A stretch of DNA of 64,000 nucleotides from Salegentibacter tibetensis (GTDB lineage: Bacteria; Bacteroidota; Bacteroidia; Flavobacteriales; Flavobacteriaceae): contig NZ_JAIQZA010000014.1 in NCBI RefSeq assembly GCF_020164485.1, forward strand, positions 1-64,000. The letters run 5' to 3'. The notes under the pieces were generated by a model. It ran no database searches and was not told where the DNA came from. It worked only from the letters and a program-made list of their open reading frames with translations. Numbering within the stretch: position 1 is the stretch's first letter; the number at the start of each line of letters is the position of its first letter. A program made the position numbers and the translations under genes. Below, one piece after another: positions 56,579-64,000 of this stretch.

Positions 56579-56597
56579 TGGCATAAAATTCAATAAA

Positions 56598-57026
56598 ATG
56601 TCATTTTCAGATTTATTTGATTCGGGGGAACACCTTCGCAACATCAACCACTTTGCTTCTATTGTTAACCTTGCGAGTGTAGATGGTGAGATTAACGAAA
56701 GGGAGAGTGTTCTTTTAGAACGTTTTGCTCGTAAACTTGATATTAGCCAGCAGGAATATAAAATGGTTATTAAAAACCCGTCAGAGTTTCCTATTAGCGC
56801 TTATAATAGTGTGGAAAAACGTTTAGAACGTCTGCACGACCTTTTTAAGATCATTTTTGCCGATAACGAAATTGATCGTGAAGAGGAAATCCTAATTAAG
56901 CGATATGCTATAGGTCTAGGTTTTTCAAACGAACATGCCGACAAAATTATTAAAAGATCTATACAAATTTTTACCGGGCAACTAAATTTTGAAGATTACC
57001 ACTATCTTTTGAATAAGGAAAATTAA
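56598..57026 (+). CDS. TerB-like tellurite-resistance family protein
   Basis: 142 residues, mostly helical. The paired acidic motifs VNLASVDGEINERESVLLE and IIFADNEIDREEEILIKRY resemble the TerB/DjlA-type metal-binding repeats. TerB proteins relate to stress response; exact activity is unknown. The start is the ATG at 56598 (MSFSDLFDSGEHL); a longer frame upstream would begin before the promoter element. Confidence 0.78.
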   Translation: MSFSDLFDSGEHLRNINHFASIVNLASVDGEINERESVLLERFARKLDISQQEYKMVIKNPSEFPISAYNSVEKRLERLHDLFKIIFADNEIDREEEILIKRYAIGLGFSNEHADKIIKRSIQIFTGQLNFEDYHYLLNKEN

Positions 57027-57047
57027 AAGGTTTGAAATAATAAAAAG

Positions 57048-57098
57048 CGTCACCCTGAGACCCGTGATAAAAAAATTACCTAGCGTAGGAAAATGACG
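57048..57098. repeat. Type C-like palindrome variant
   Basis: The block opens CGTCACCCTGAGACC and closes AAAATGACG, with a small CCTAGCGTAGG hairpin inside. It shares the CGTCA-CCTGA opening and TGACG closing with the type C copies. Confidence 0.4.
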
Positions 57099-57231
57099 TT
57101 TTCAAGCATAGCGAGTTTTAAACTCCGTGTGTGAGTGTAGAAAATCAGCAGCGTTAATAATTTTTGAAAGCTTGTCCAGAGTGGAGTCGAGGGGCCCTGA
57201 AAAAAATTTAGCTGCTGATTTGCGATTTTTT

Positions 57232-57368
57232 CTGCCTCCGACGACCAGAAGGGAGAGGAAGGCAGTTGCCAAAAAAACACCTCCACATAGGGCGCCCTTC
57301 CTGCCCGTCCGTTCAGGCGGGTTTTGTTTCGTTTTAATTGTATCCGACGAACGGAGTGAGAGGAATAC
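57232..57368. repeat. Pair of related stem-loop units (57232-57265 and 57340-57368)
   Basis: Unit 1 starts CTGCCTCCGACGA and ends GAGAGGAAGGCAG; unit 2 starts GTATCCGACGA and ends GAGAGGAATAC. The inner CCGACGA and GAGAGGA are the same, while the outer arms differ but pair within each unit (CTGCC/GGCAG and GTAT/ATAC), each with one bulged A. This is compensatory change, as in a structured repeat. Confidence 0.6.
57304..57334 (+). terminator. Terminator-like hairpin in the gene-free region
   Basis: CCCGTC (57304-57309) pairs with GGCGGG (57316-57321, one G-T pair), followed by TTTTGTTTCGTTTT. It could end a small transcript running rightward from the 57.1 kb area. Confidence 0.45.
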
Positions 57369-57484
57369 ACACAAAAAATGAAAAAAGAAACTTCCATACC
57401 AGTTAAGTTTCATTTTGAATTATAAAAACAAGCCTGAATAACAGGATTTTAAAAATACGTCAATGGCAACTAGTTTCAGAGCTT

Positions 57485-57511
57485 GCTCCGGAATTTATTC
57501 GGAGATCTAAT
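57485..57511. repeat. Type C palindrome with changed stem
   Basis: CTCCG-GAATTTATT-CGGAG followed by ATCTAATT. The loop and tail equal those of the copy at 38273, but the stem bases differ in a paired way (CCTGA/TCAGG replaced by CTCCG/CGGAG). Confidence 0.55.
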
Positions 57512-57597
57512 TGCAGAGAACTAACCTCAAATTAGAAGCTGAAATGAATTCAGCTTAACGTTAATAAGATTTTCATATAAGAACTCTTTCTTTCCTT

Positions 57598-58605
57598 TTA
57601 TCCATATTTTTGCATAAATTCTTCGGCCTTATCTACCATATTTTTACTTCCGCAGAAAAAAGGCGCGCGTTGGTGCAATTCTGTAGGTTGAATATCCATT
57701 ATTCGGGTAAACCCGTCAGTGGCTTTTCCTCCTGCCTGTTCCACTATAAATGCCATTGGGTTACATTCGTATAATAACCTAAGTTTCCCATTATTAGCTT
57801 TAGAACTTTTTGGATAGATAAAAATTCCGCCTTTAATCATATTTCGGTGAATATCTGAAACCATAGATCCAATATACCTGGAGGTGTAAGGCCTATCCTC
57901 CTTTTCTTCCTGGCAATATTTAATATACTTTTTCACACCAAGGGGAAAATGCACATAATTACCCTCGTTCATAGAATAAATACTTCCGTTTTCCGGGAAT
58001 TTTATATCGGGATGCGACAAGTACCAGGAACCTAAAGCTGGATTCAAGGTAAAGCCATTAACCCCACAACCAGTAGTGTAAACCAACATAGTAGAAGTAC
58101 CATAAATTATATAACCGGCCGCCACTTGCTTGTTGCCAGGTTGCAAAAAATCTTCTTTGGTAACCGGTGTACCAATTGGGGTGACCCGTCGGTAAATGGA
58201 AAAAATAGTCCCTACGGAAACGTTCACATCAATATTTGAGCTTCCGTCCAGAGGATCCATAAGTACAACATACTTATTTTGGTTATCCATATTTTTTCCA
58301 GAAATAGTAATAAAATCGTCGTTTTCTTCGGAAGCAATTCCACAAACAATCTCGCGATTAATCAGGGTTTGAATAAAAGTTTCATTGGCGTAAACATCCA
58401 GTTTTTGCTGATCTTCCCCCTGGATATTGGTGTCCCCCTGCAAGCCTAAAATATCTACAAGTCCGGCCTTATTAACCTCATGGTTTACCACTTTAGCCGC
58501 CAAACGTAAAGACCTGATTAAACGGGAAAGTTCCCCTGAAGAATAGGGAAACGCGGCTTGATTATCTATAATAAATTCGCCTAGAGTCTGATTTTTCTTA
58601 ACCAT
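57598..58605 (-). CDS. fbp: Fructose-1,6-bisphosphatase class I
   Basis: 335 residues. The metal-binding [19 protein letters not shown] motif, the Glu in ASEENDDF and the substrate-binding region with [22 protein letters not shown] are all there. It is a gluconeogenic enzyme removing the 1-phosphate. Behind it lies the gene-free region. A -7 element is 25 bases before the ATG. Confidence 0.96.
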   Translation of the reverse strand: MVKKNQTLGEFIIDNQAAFPYSSGELSRLIRSLRLAAKVVNHEVNKAGLVDILGLQGDTNIQGEDQQKLDVYANETFIQTLINREIVCGIASEENDDFITISGKNMDNQNKYVVLMDPLDGSSNIDVNVSVGTIFSIYRRVTPIGTPVTKEDFLQPGNKQVAAGYIIYGTSTMLVYTTGCGVNGFTLNPALGSWYLSHPDIKFPENGSIYSMNEGNYVHFPLGVKKYIKYCQEEKEDRPYTSRYIGSMVSDIHRNMIKGGIFIYPKSSKANNGKLRLLYECNPMAFIVEQAGGKATDGFTRIMDIQPTELHQRAPFFCGSKNMVDKAEEFMQKYG

Positions 58606-58630
58606 TACGTACCAATATCGTTATTTGTAT

Positions 58631-58638
58631 CAAAATTA
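58631..58638 (-). promoter_or_regulatory. -7 element before fbp
   Basis: TAATTTTG on the minus strand, 25 bases before the ATG. Confidence 0.55.
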
Positions 58639-58775
58639 TTCATTTTTCTGAGTTACTAAAACGTTTTCGTGAATTATATATTGAAAAATCATCAAATAAA
58701 AGTTGCTTTTGGCTAGGCTTCGTGAATTTTTCGACTGCTATTTCTAGAAAATAGCTGTTTTGAAATTTCATTCTT

Positions 58776-58783
58776 TATTTTTG
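58776..58783 (+). promoter_or_regulatory. -7 element before the first GNAT gene
   Basis: TATTTTTG ends on the G of a possible GTG start at 58783, so the GTG cannot be the start if this promoter is used. It supports the ATG at 58801. Confidence 0.6.
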
Positions 58784-58800
58784 TGTCTAAAGCGATAAAA

Positions 58801-59283
58801 ATGGAATTTAAAATTAGAAAAGCAAAGCCGGAAGATATGCCAGCGGTTTTAGAGCTTATACAGGAACTTGCCGAATTTGAAAAAGAACCCGATGCGGTAA
58901 TTATTTCTGCAGAAGACCTTAAAAGAGATGGTTTTGGCCCCAACCCCTCCTTTACTTGTTTTGTAGCTGAAGCCGCCGGGAAAATTGAAGGTATGGCCCT
59001 ATGTTATTTTAGGTATTCTACCTGGAAAGGAAAAACCGTTCACCTGGAAGATCTGGTAGTTAGGGAAAATATGCGTGGCAAAGGCTTGGGAAATGCACTT
59101 TACAAGCGGGTTATTGAATTTGCTAAAGAAGAAGGTGTAAAGCGTACCGAATGGGTGGTTTTAGATTGGAACACCCACGCCAGAGACTTTTACAGCCGTA
59201 GTGGAGCTACCGTTTTCACCGATTGGTGCACCGTACAAATGGAAGAGGAAGCAATGGATGAATTCCTTGAGAAATCACGTTAA
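58801..59283 (+). CDS. GNAT-family N-acetyltransferase, copy 1
   Basis: 160 residues from the ATG at 58801. The acetyl-CoA loop is LVVRENMRGKGLGNALYKRV, after the beta-strands MALCYFRYSTWKGKTVHLED. It is 60-70 percent alike in appearance to the gene that follows and resembles SSAT-type (diamine/thialysine) acetyltransferases. The substrate cannot be stated. The end is EEAMDEFLEKSR. A terminator hairpin separates the two copies. Confidence 0.88.
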   Translation: MEFKIRKAKPEDMPAVLELIQELAEFEKEPDAVIISAEDLKRDGFGPNPSFTCFVAEAAGKIEGMALCYFRYSTWKGKTVHLEDLVVRENMRGKGLGNALYKRVIEFAKEEGVKRTEWVVLDWNTHARDFYSRSGATVFTDWCTVQMEEEAMDEFLEKSR

Positions 59284-59294
59284 TAATACGCTAA

Positions 59295-59316
59295 GCCGAT
59301 ATTAATCGGCCTTTTT
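59295..59316 (+). terminator. Terminator between the two GNAT genes
   Basis: GCCGAT (59295-59300) pairs with ATCGGC (59305-59310) around ATTA, followed by CTTTTT. Confidence 0.8.
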
Positions 59317-59331
59317 ATTAAAATCAATTCC

Positions 59332-59339
59332 TACTTTTG
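59332..59339 (+). promoter_or_regulatory. -7 element before the second GNAT gene
   Basis: TACTTTTG, 16 bases before the ATG at 59356, placed right behind the terminator of the first copy. Confidence 0.6.
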
Positions 59340-59355
59340 TAGAAACACCAGACTT

Positions 59356-59826
59356 ATGGAATACGTGATACGCGAAGCTAAGCGGGAAGATATGCCCGCG
59401 GTTTTGGAGCTTATAAAAGAACTTGCCGCCTATGAAGAAGCTGCAGATCAGGTTGAAATTCGTGTGAGCGATCTTGAACACGAAGGTTTTGAAGAAAGCA
59501 ATTTTAAATGTTTTGTAGCCGAAGTAAAAGGGAAAATTGAAGGAATGGCGCTGGTTTATTTTAGGTTCTCTACCTGGAAAGGCCGTACCGTTCACCTGGA
59601 AGACCTTATTGTTCGCAAAAAGATGCGTGGTACCGGACTTGGAGGCGCGCTATACAAAAGAGTTGTAAAATACGGTCACGATAATAATGTGAAACGTGTA
59701 GAATGGGTAGTTTCTGAAGGCAATAAAAATGCCCAGGAATTCTATGAAAATACCGGAGCAGATATTAAGAAAAACTGGTACACCGTGCATATGGATGAAA
59801 CCGGAATCCAAAAAAATATCGATTAA
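59356..59826 (+). CDS. GNAT-family N-acetyltransferase, copy 2
   Basis: 156 residues. IREAKREDMPAVLELIKELA, VYFRFSTWKGRTVHLEDLIV and the acetyl-CoA loop KKMRGTGLGGALYKRVVKYG align with copy 1, so a tandem duplication is clear. Both keep the acetyl-CoA site. It is followed by lysC after 6 bases and is probably co-transcribed with it. Confidence 0.88.
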   Translation: MEYVIREAKREDMPAVLELIKELAAYEEAADQVEIRVSDLEHEGFEESNFKCFVAEVKGKIEGMALVYFRFSTWKGRTVHLEDLIVRKKMRGTGLGGALYKRVVKYGHDNNVKRVEWVVSEGNKNAQEFYENTGADIKKNWYTVHMDETGIQKNID

Positions 59827-59832
59827 AATTTT

Positions 59833-61083
59833 ATGAAAGTTTTTAAGTTTGGAGGCGCATCAGTGAAAGATGCGGCAGGGGTAAGAAATGTTAAGAATGT
59901 ACTGGACAAGACCGGAAATGGGCCGAAGGTAATCGTGATTTCGGCAATGGGAAAAACCACCAATGCCCTGGAAATTGTAATTAAAGATTATCTATTTGAA
60001 AAGCAAATCCCTCAAAGCCTCCAGGCTGTGGAAGATGCCCATTTTGAAGTTATCAATGAGCTTTTTTTAGATCCACAGGCTTCAATTTTTAATAAAGTAA
60101 CCGCAGCTTTTACCGAACTTAAGAATTTTCTTCTGCATAATAAATCAGAACAATACGACTTTGTTTACGACCAGGTAATTTGTTACGGGGAGTTAATTTC
60201 TACCTTAATTGTTAGCGAATATCTAAATTCCCAAAACATAAAAAACAACTGGCTGGACGCCCGGGAATTTGTAAAAACCGATAGCGTTTACCGGGATGCC
60301 GGTGTAAACTGGGAAGAAACCCAGGAAGCTATTCAGCAAAATTTAAATATAAATCAGGTAAATATCACCCAGGGTTTTATCGGTTCAGACCCTAATAATT
60401 TTACCACCACACTTGGTAGGGAAGGAAGTGATTACACGGCTGCAATTTTTGCTTATTGTTTAAATGCAGAAAATGTAACCATTTGGAAAGATGTTCCCGG
60501 TGTTCTAAATGCCGATCCGCGGGAATTTGAAAATCCTGAATTGCTTCAGCAAATCTCGTACGAGGAAGCCATAGAACTGGCATTTTATGGTGCTTCTGTA
60601 ATTCACCCAAAAACATTGCAGCCACTTCAGCAAAAAGAGATTCCGTTGTTTGTAAAACCCTTTTTAAAGCCGGAAAGCGAAGGCACCAAAGTTGGGAAAG
60701 GCCAGCTAATTTTTCCGGAAATACCATGTTTTATCGTTAAAAAAGATCTGGTTTTAATTTCTCTTTCTACCCTGGATTTCTCTTTTATGGTAGAGGAGAA
60801 TATAAGCGAGGTTTTTCGGCTTTTTCATCAGTATCAAATGAAAGTTGATTTAATACAGAATTCTGCCATTAGTTTTTCGGTTTGTGTAGATAATAAATTC
60901 AACCAACTGGAGAAATTACTTCAACATTTAAAGGCCAGGTTTAAGGTAAGTTTTGTGCCCGGGGTTTCTTTGTATACCATTCGGCATTTTAATGATGAAG
61001 CGAGAAAAAGCCTTGAAAAAGACAAGGAAATCTTACTAAAACAACTTACGCACAATACCCTTCAAATTGTTACCCGCAAATAA
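59833..61083 (+). CDS. Aspartokinase
   Basis: 416 residues. The N-terminal KFGGASVKDAAGV is the nucleotide-binding start (KFGGTS in most enzymes), with QGFIGSDPNNFTTTLGREGSDYTAA and IWKDVPGVLNADPRE in the catalytic domain, and ACT-type domains from about 290. It phosphorylates aspartate at the head of the Lys/Thr/Met pathway. It is monofunctional, with no homoserine dehydrogenase part. Behind GNAT copy 2 by 6 bases. Confidence 0.92.
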   Translation: MKVFKFGGASVKDAAGVRNVKNVLDKTGNGPKVIVISAMGKTTNALEIVIKDYLFEKQIPQSLQAVEDAHFEVINELFLDPQASIFNKVTAAFTELKNFLLHNKSEQYDFVYDQVICYGELISTLIVSEYLNSQNIKNNWLDAREFVKTDSVYRDAGVNWEETQEAIQQNLNINQVNITQGFIGSDPNNFTTTLGREGSDYTAAIFAYCLNAENVTIWKDVPGVLNADPREFENPELLQQISYEEAIELAFYGASVIHPKTLQPLQQKEIPLFVKPFLKPESEGTKVGKGQLIFPEIPCFIVKKDLVLISLSTLDFSFMVEENISEVFRLFHQYQMKVDLIQNSAISFSVCVDNKFNQLEKLLQHLKARFKVSFVPGVSLYTIRHFNDEARKSLEKDKEILLKQLTHNTLQIVTRK

Positions 61084-61123
61084 AAATTTCTATCTTTATT
61101 CTTACTAACTAATTTAATTTTAA

Positions 61124-62926
61124 ATGGGAATTGTAAGCTCCCGGGAAGTCGCCAGGGTGATGAACCTCGAAAAACTAGGCCCTTTAGGGACATCTATGGG
61201 CTGGCTAATCCTAAGAACCACAAAACTTTCCCGGCTTAATAGGGAATACCAGAAACGAAAAAGTCTTAACGGAATTGAATTTATAGACTCGATTTTAGAA
61301 GGCTTTGAGATCGATTTTGAAATTCCCGAAAAAGACCTGAAACGAATTCCAAAAACAGGTGCGTTTATAACAATTTCGAATCATCCTCTCGGCGGAATAG
61401 ACGGAATGATCCTGATGAAATTGTTGCTAAATCAACGCCCGGATTATAAGATTATCGCCAACTTTTTACTTCATCGTTTAGATCCGCTGAAGCCTTACAT
61501 TCTGCCTGTGAATCCGTTTGAGGATCATAAAGAAGCAAAATCCAGTTTAGGAGGAATTAAAGAAGCGATTTCCCATTTAAAAGATGGCCACGCGCTGGGA
61601 ATGTTTCCGGCGGGTGAAGTTTCTACTTATAAAGATGAAAAAGTAATTGTAGATAAACCCTGGGAACCAGCGGCGATGAAACTTATCCAAAAAGCGCAAG
61701 TTCCCGTGGTGCCAATTTATTTTCACGCCAAGAATTCCACCTTTTTCTACCGGCTGGCCTCTATGAGCGATATTCTGCGTACTGCAAAACTACCTGGTGA
61801 AATACTTACGCAAAAGAGACGAAAAATAAAAGTGCGCATTGGTAATCCAATTTCTGTAGAAGATCAATTAGAACATACTAATTTGGAAGCTTTCACGGCT
61901 TTGTTGCGCCGAAAAACCTATATGCTGGCTAATGTTTTTGAACGAAAAAAGCTTTTTGAAAAAATTCCAAAGCACCTGAAACTTCCAAAATCTCCAAAAA
62001 AGATCGCGGTAGAAACGGCTGAAGCTTTAATGGAAATCGAAGTTGAAAATTGTCGCGAAATGGACAAGCGTTTACTGTCCAGTAAAAATTACGAAGTTTT
62101 TCTCGCCAAAAAAGAAGTGATCCCACATATCGTAGCCGAGCTGGGTAGATTGCGCGAAATAACCTTTAGGGAAATTGGCGAAGGCACTAATAATGCTACC
62201 GATCTTGATAAATTTGACGATTATTATTACCACCTCTTTTTATGGGATAATGAAGCCAAAAAAGTAGCCGGAGCTTACCGTATGGGAATGGGAAATGAAA
62301 TCTATGCCAGGTACGGAATTGACGGATTTTATCTTCAGGAGCTTTTTAGGTTTGAGCCGGAATTGCACAAAATGATGAGCCAGTCTATAGAAATGGGTCG
62401 GGCTTTTATCATTAAAGAATATCAGCAAAAACCAATGCCGCTTTTCTTACTCTGGAAAGGAATTGTGCATTGTACACTACGTTTTCCGGAGCATAAATAC
62501 CTGATTGGTGGGGTAAGCATCAGTAATAAGTTTTCAAATTTCTCTAAATCGCTGATGATCGAGTTTATGAAATCGCATTACTACGACCCCTATGTCGCTC
62601 AATACATTAAGCCGAAAAAAGAGTTTAAAGTAAAATTAAAAGATGCCGATAAAGATTTTGTTTTTGACGCCAGCGAAGCCGATTTGAATAAATTCGACAA
62701 GATTATTGATGAAATTGAGCCCGAAAATATACGCTTACCGGTCTTGATTAAAAAATACATCAAACAAAATGCGAAAGTGGTTGCCTTTAATGTAGACCCG
62801 CTTTTCAATAACGCGATAGACGGGTTAATGTACATTAGAATTGCAGATTTACCCGAAAGCACGGTAAAACCGGTGATGGAAGAATTTCAGAAAGAACTGG
62901 AAGCTAAATTCAATTCAGAGCAATAG
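61124..62926 (+). CDS. OlsF-like bifunctional acyltransferase (PlsC + GNAT domains)
   Basis: 600 residues with two domains. The N-terminal PlsC/LPLAT part has the HX5D motif in SNHPLGGIDG (His87, Asp93) and FPAGEVS near 167. The C-terminal part (about 290-590) is a hemolysin-like GNAT with REITFREIGEGTNN and LFRFEPELHKMMSQSIEMGRAF. This domain order matches OlsF of Serratia and Flavobacterium, in which the two domains together make ornithine lipids from ornithine. It is 40 bases behind the aspartokinase gene. Substrate use inferred from the family. Confidence 0.85.
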   Translation: MGIVSSREVARVMNLEKLGPLGTSMGWLILRTTKLSRLNREYQKRKSLNGIEFIDSILEGFEIDFEIPEKDLKRIPKTGAFITISNHPLGGIDGMILMKLLLNQRPDYKIIANFLLHRLDPLKPYILPVNPFEDHKEAKSSLGGIKEAISHLKDGHALGMFPAGEVSTYKDEKVIVDKPWEPAAMKLIQKAQVPVVPIYFHAKNSTFFYRLASMSDILRTAKLPGEILTQKRRKIKVRIGNPISVEDQLEHTNLEAFTALLRRKTYMLANVFERKKLFEKIPKHLKLPKSPKKIAVETAEALMEIEVENCREMDKRLLSSKNYEVFLAKKEVIPHIVAELGRLREITFREIGEGTNNATDLDKFDDYYYHLFLWDNEAKKVAGAYRMGMGNEIYARYGIDGFYLQELFRFEPELHKMMSQSIEMGRAFIIKEYQQKPMPLFLLWKGIVHCTLRFPEHKYLIGGVSISNKFSNFSKSLMIEFMKSHYYDPYVAQYIKPKKEFKVKLKDADKDFVFDASEADLNKFDKIIDEIEPENIRLPVLIKKYIKQNAKVVAFNVDPLFNNAIDGLMYIRIADLPESTVKPVMEEFQKELEAKFNSEQ

Positions 62927-63013
62927 GCTGTTAATTTCATGTTATTCTGATGCATTCCCTATGAAGGTTTTCAATTCATCCTTATCTTCAAACTGATTAA
63001 AATTTAAAGAAAA

Positions 63014-63664
63014 ATGGAAAAGATATTAATAGCCGGATCTACCGGACAAACAGGAAAAAGGGTAATTGAAATTTTAAACAACACCGAACATTTTAAACCC
63101 ATTGCCATGATTCGTAAAGAGGAGCAGAAGCAAATCTTTGATGATATGGAGGTAGAAAGCGTGATGGCAGACCTTGAAGGCGATGTAGACCACGCTTTTA
63201 AAGGAATAGACCGTGTAATTTTTGCCGCTGGTTCCGGCGGTAACACCGGCCCTGATAAAACTACAGCGGTAGACCAGCAAGGCGCCAAGAAAATGGTTGA
63301 TGCCGCTAAGAAATTTAATGTAAAGAAATTCATTATGCTTAGTGCAATGGGAACCGATAAACCTGAAGAAGGCGGAGACCTGGAACATTACCTAAGAGCG
63401 AAAAAAGAAGCTGACGATTATTTAGTAGACAGCGGAATTGTTTATACAATTGTTCAACCCGGCAGGCTTACCGACGATATGGGACTTGCTAAGGTGAAAT
63501 TAGCGCCCAAACTAAATGAGCGTGGGGAAATTTCCCGGGACGATGTAGCCTTTTTACTGGTAATGTGCCTTGCTGATCCATTAGGGAAAAATATGGCTTT
63601 CCAGGCTCTGGAAGGAGAAGAGTCAATTAAATCTGCACTTATAGAATTGAGTCAGAATAATTAA
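63014..63664 (+). CDS. Atypical SDR / NAD(P)-binding protein
   Basis: 216 residues. The nucleotide-binding GxxGxxG motif is in ILIAGSTGQTGKRVIEIL, followed by VMADLEGDVDHAFKGIDRVIFAAG and FIMLSAMGTDKPEEGG. It belongs to the NmrA/atypical SDR group, similar in layout to YwnB/SDR_a5 proteins. The Tyr-Lys catalytic pair is not evident, so it may be a redox sensor or isomerase-like protein. A long hairpin follows. Confidence 0.85.
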   Translation: MEKILIAGSTGQTGKRVIEILNNTEHFKPIAMIRKEEQKQIFDDMEVESVMADLEGDVDHAFKGIDRVIFAAGSGGNTGPDKTTAVDQQGAKKMVDAAKKFNVKKFIMLSAMGTDKPEEGGDLEHYLRAKKEADDYLVDSGIVYTIVQPGRLTDDMGLAKVKLAPKLNERGEISRDDVAFLLVMCLADPLGKNMAFQALEGEESIKSALIELSQNN

Positions 63665-63692
63665 GAGAAAGTTACTGGAATAACTTTTATAT

Positions 63693-63769
63693 AAATGCTG
63701 TTTGATAATATCAAGATGTTAGATCCTGAAACAAGTTCAGGATGACGTTGGGATTATTAAACAGCATTT
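63693..63769. terminator. Long nested hairpin between the SDR and arsC-like genes
   Basis: AAATGCTGTTT (63693-63703) and AAACAGCATTT (63759-63769) form the outer stem, with ATAAT/ATTAT inside, enclosing a type C palindrome (63720-63747). A T run follows on the plus strand and an A run precedes, so it can end both convergent genes. Confidence 0.75.
63720..63747. repeat. Dispersed palindrome, type C (opposite orientation)
   Basis: TAGATCCTGAAACAAG then TTCAGGATGACG. Its complement matches 38273-38300 in 26 of 28 bases. It sits in the apex of the terminator hairpin. Confidence 0.75.
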
Positions 63770-63775
63770 TTTAAT

Positions 63776-64000
63776 TTATAGATTATCATTTACAAACTTT
63801 TCGCACCAGGCTTTAATATCATTTCTGGTAGTTTTAAACGCTTCCTGAATTTCTTCTTCTGAACCTTCTATTTTTGAGGGATCTTTAAAATTATGGTGTA
63901 ACCGCACCGCATTCTTTGACGGAATAAACGGACAATTCTCATTCGCGTGATCACAAACCGTGATGATAAAATCAAATTCTACATCTTTATATTCATCTAC
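63776..64000 (-). CDS. Low-molecular-weight arsenate-reductase/phosphatase-like protein, C-terminal part
   Basis: 74 residues are in the window, ending KFVNDNL before the stop at 63776; the N-terminal part with the CxxxxxR active-site loop is outside. VCDHANENCPFIPSKN contains the Cys pair typical of thioredoxin-dependent arsenate reductases of the LMW-PTP fold, and FKTTRNDIKAWCEKF the last helix. It probably reduces arsenate or is a related phosphatase. Only partial, so the assignment is moderate. Confidence 0.75.
   Translation of the reverse strand, partial: VDEYKDVEFDFIITVCDHANENCPFIPSKNAVRLHHNFKDPSKIEGSEEEIQEAFKTTRNDIKAWCEKFVNDNL

Larger units (their letters stand above)
57027..57597. 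other. 570-base gene-free region with many hairpins
   Basis: No credible gene is seen. The region holds an 11-base inverted repeat (AAATCAGCAGC at 57142-57152, complement at 57211-57221), a GC-rich stem at 57304-57321 with trailing T runs, two related stem units at 57232 and 57340, and two type C-like palindromes. It is GC-richer than its surroundings in the middle. Long frames exist on the minus strand (57080-57397), but they run through the hairpins and lack a signal or start context. A small RNA gene or decayed repeat cluster is the likely content. Confidence 0.55.

Noticed and set aside
57120-57400. RNase P RNA, tmRNA or SRP RNA in the gene-free region
   Set aside because: The characteristic GAGGAAAGTCC block of RNase P, the tmRNA ends and tag reading frame, and the SRP GGTCAGG-GGAAGCAGC core are not present.
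57080-57413. Two overlapping minus-strand frames (105 and 103 codons) in the gene-free region
   Set aside because: They run through strong hairpins, differ in frame over the same bases, and have no recognisable domain or promoter. Coding is unlikely, though such frames could be annotated by error in relatives.
58783-58800. GTG at 58783 as start of the first GNAT gene
   Set aside because: The GTG overlaps the TATTTTTG promoter element; the ATG at 58801 gives the family-like MEFKIRKAKPEDM start.

Overview
The window is an AT-rich chromosomal segment of a member of the Bacteroidota, almost certainly family Flavobacteriaceae. Signs of this are the gliding genes gldD and gldE beside ssb and mutY, a protein with a type IX secretion C-terminal signal, a DUF4270 lipoprotein, many short lipoproteins, an atpD-atpC pair separate from the other ATP synthase genes, and Bacteroidota-type TAnnTTTG promoter elements in front of many genes with no consistent Shine-Dalgarno sequence. 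The overall protein style fits marine genera such as Gramella, Salegentibacter or Zunongwangia, but this is an inference. No tRNA, rRNA, CRISPR array or prophage was found.

Layout. 0-0.2 kb: 3' end of an IS256-type transposase. 0.26-8.2 kb: a small membrane protein, an EamA transporter, the leftward mutY-ssb-gldE-gldD run, then rightward HU, a 29-residue very basic protein, RNase G and RecX. 8.4-16.9 kb: a leftward biotin cluster (bioF, DUF2007 protein, bioD, bioA, SET protein, ketoacyl synthase, bioB) ending in two tandem JmjC-like cupin genes. 17.0-22.8 kb: a complete seven-gene Mrp Na+/H+ antiporter operon. 22.9-27.1 kb: a disturbed region holding an XRE regulator remnant, a broken second atpC and a CHRD-like lipoprotein gene, followed by the working atpD-atpC. 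27.3-31.6 kb: an operon of a GT5-only glycogen-synthase-like gene, a DUF4270 lipoprotein and glmS. 31.7-36.5 kb: panC-panD-membrane protein-esterase-radA. 36.5-37.1 kb: a toxin-antitoxin pair whose toxin is interrupted by stop codons. 37.1-50.6 kb: M23 peptidase, aldo/keto reductase, OmpA-type lipoprotein, xth, DinB-like protein, T9SS cargo protein, glyS, coiled-coil protein, ComF, Ig-like lipoprotein and omega-amidase. 50.7-56.4 kb: YagU-like protein and a three-gene ligase-associated DNA repair module (SNM1-like exonuclease, ATP-dependent ligase, Lhr-like helicase). 56.6-64 kb: TerB-like protein, a 570-base gene-free region full of hairpins, fbp, two tandem GNAT genes, aspartokinase, an OlsF-like double acyltransferase, an SDR protein and the 3' end of an arsenate-reductase-like gene.

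Most of the content is ordinary core metabolism, arranged in tight operons. Points worth a second look are the duplicated and decayed atpC region around a lipoprotein gene, the condensing enzyme and SET protein inside the biotin cluster, the hydrolase with Asp in place of the nucleophile Ser, the nonsense-interrupted toxin, several families of dispersed palindromic repeats with compensatory stem changes, and the structured gene-free stretch at 57.0-57.6 kb. I did not find a clearly new multi-gene system; the candidates are listed with their limits.
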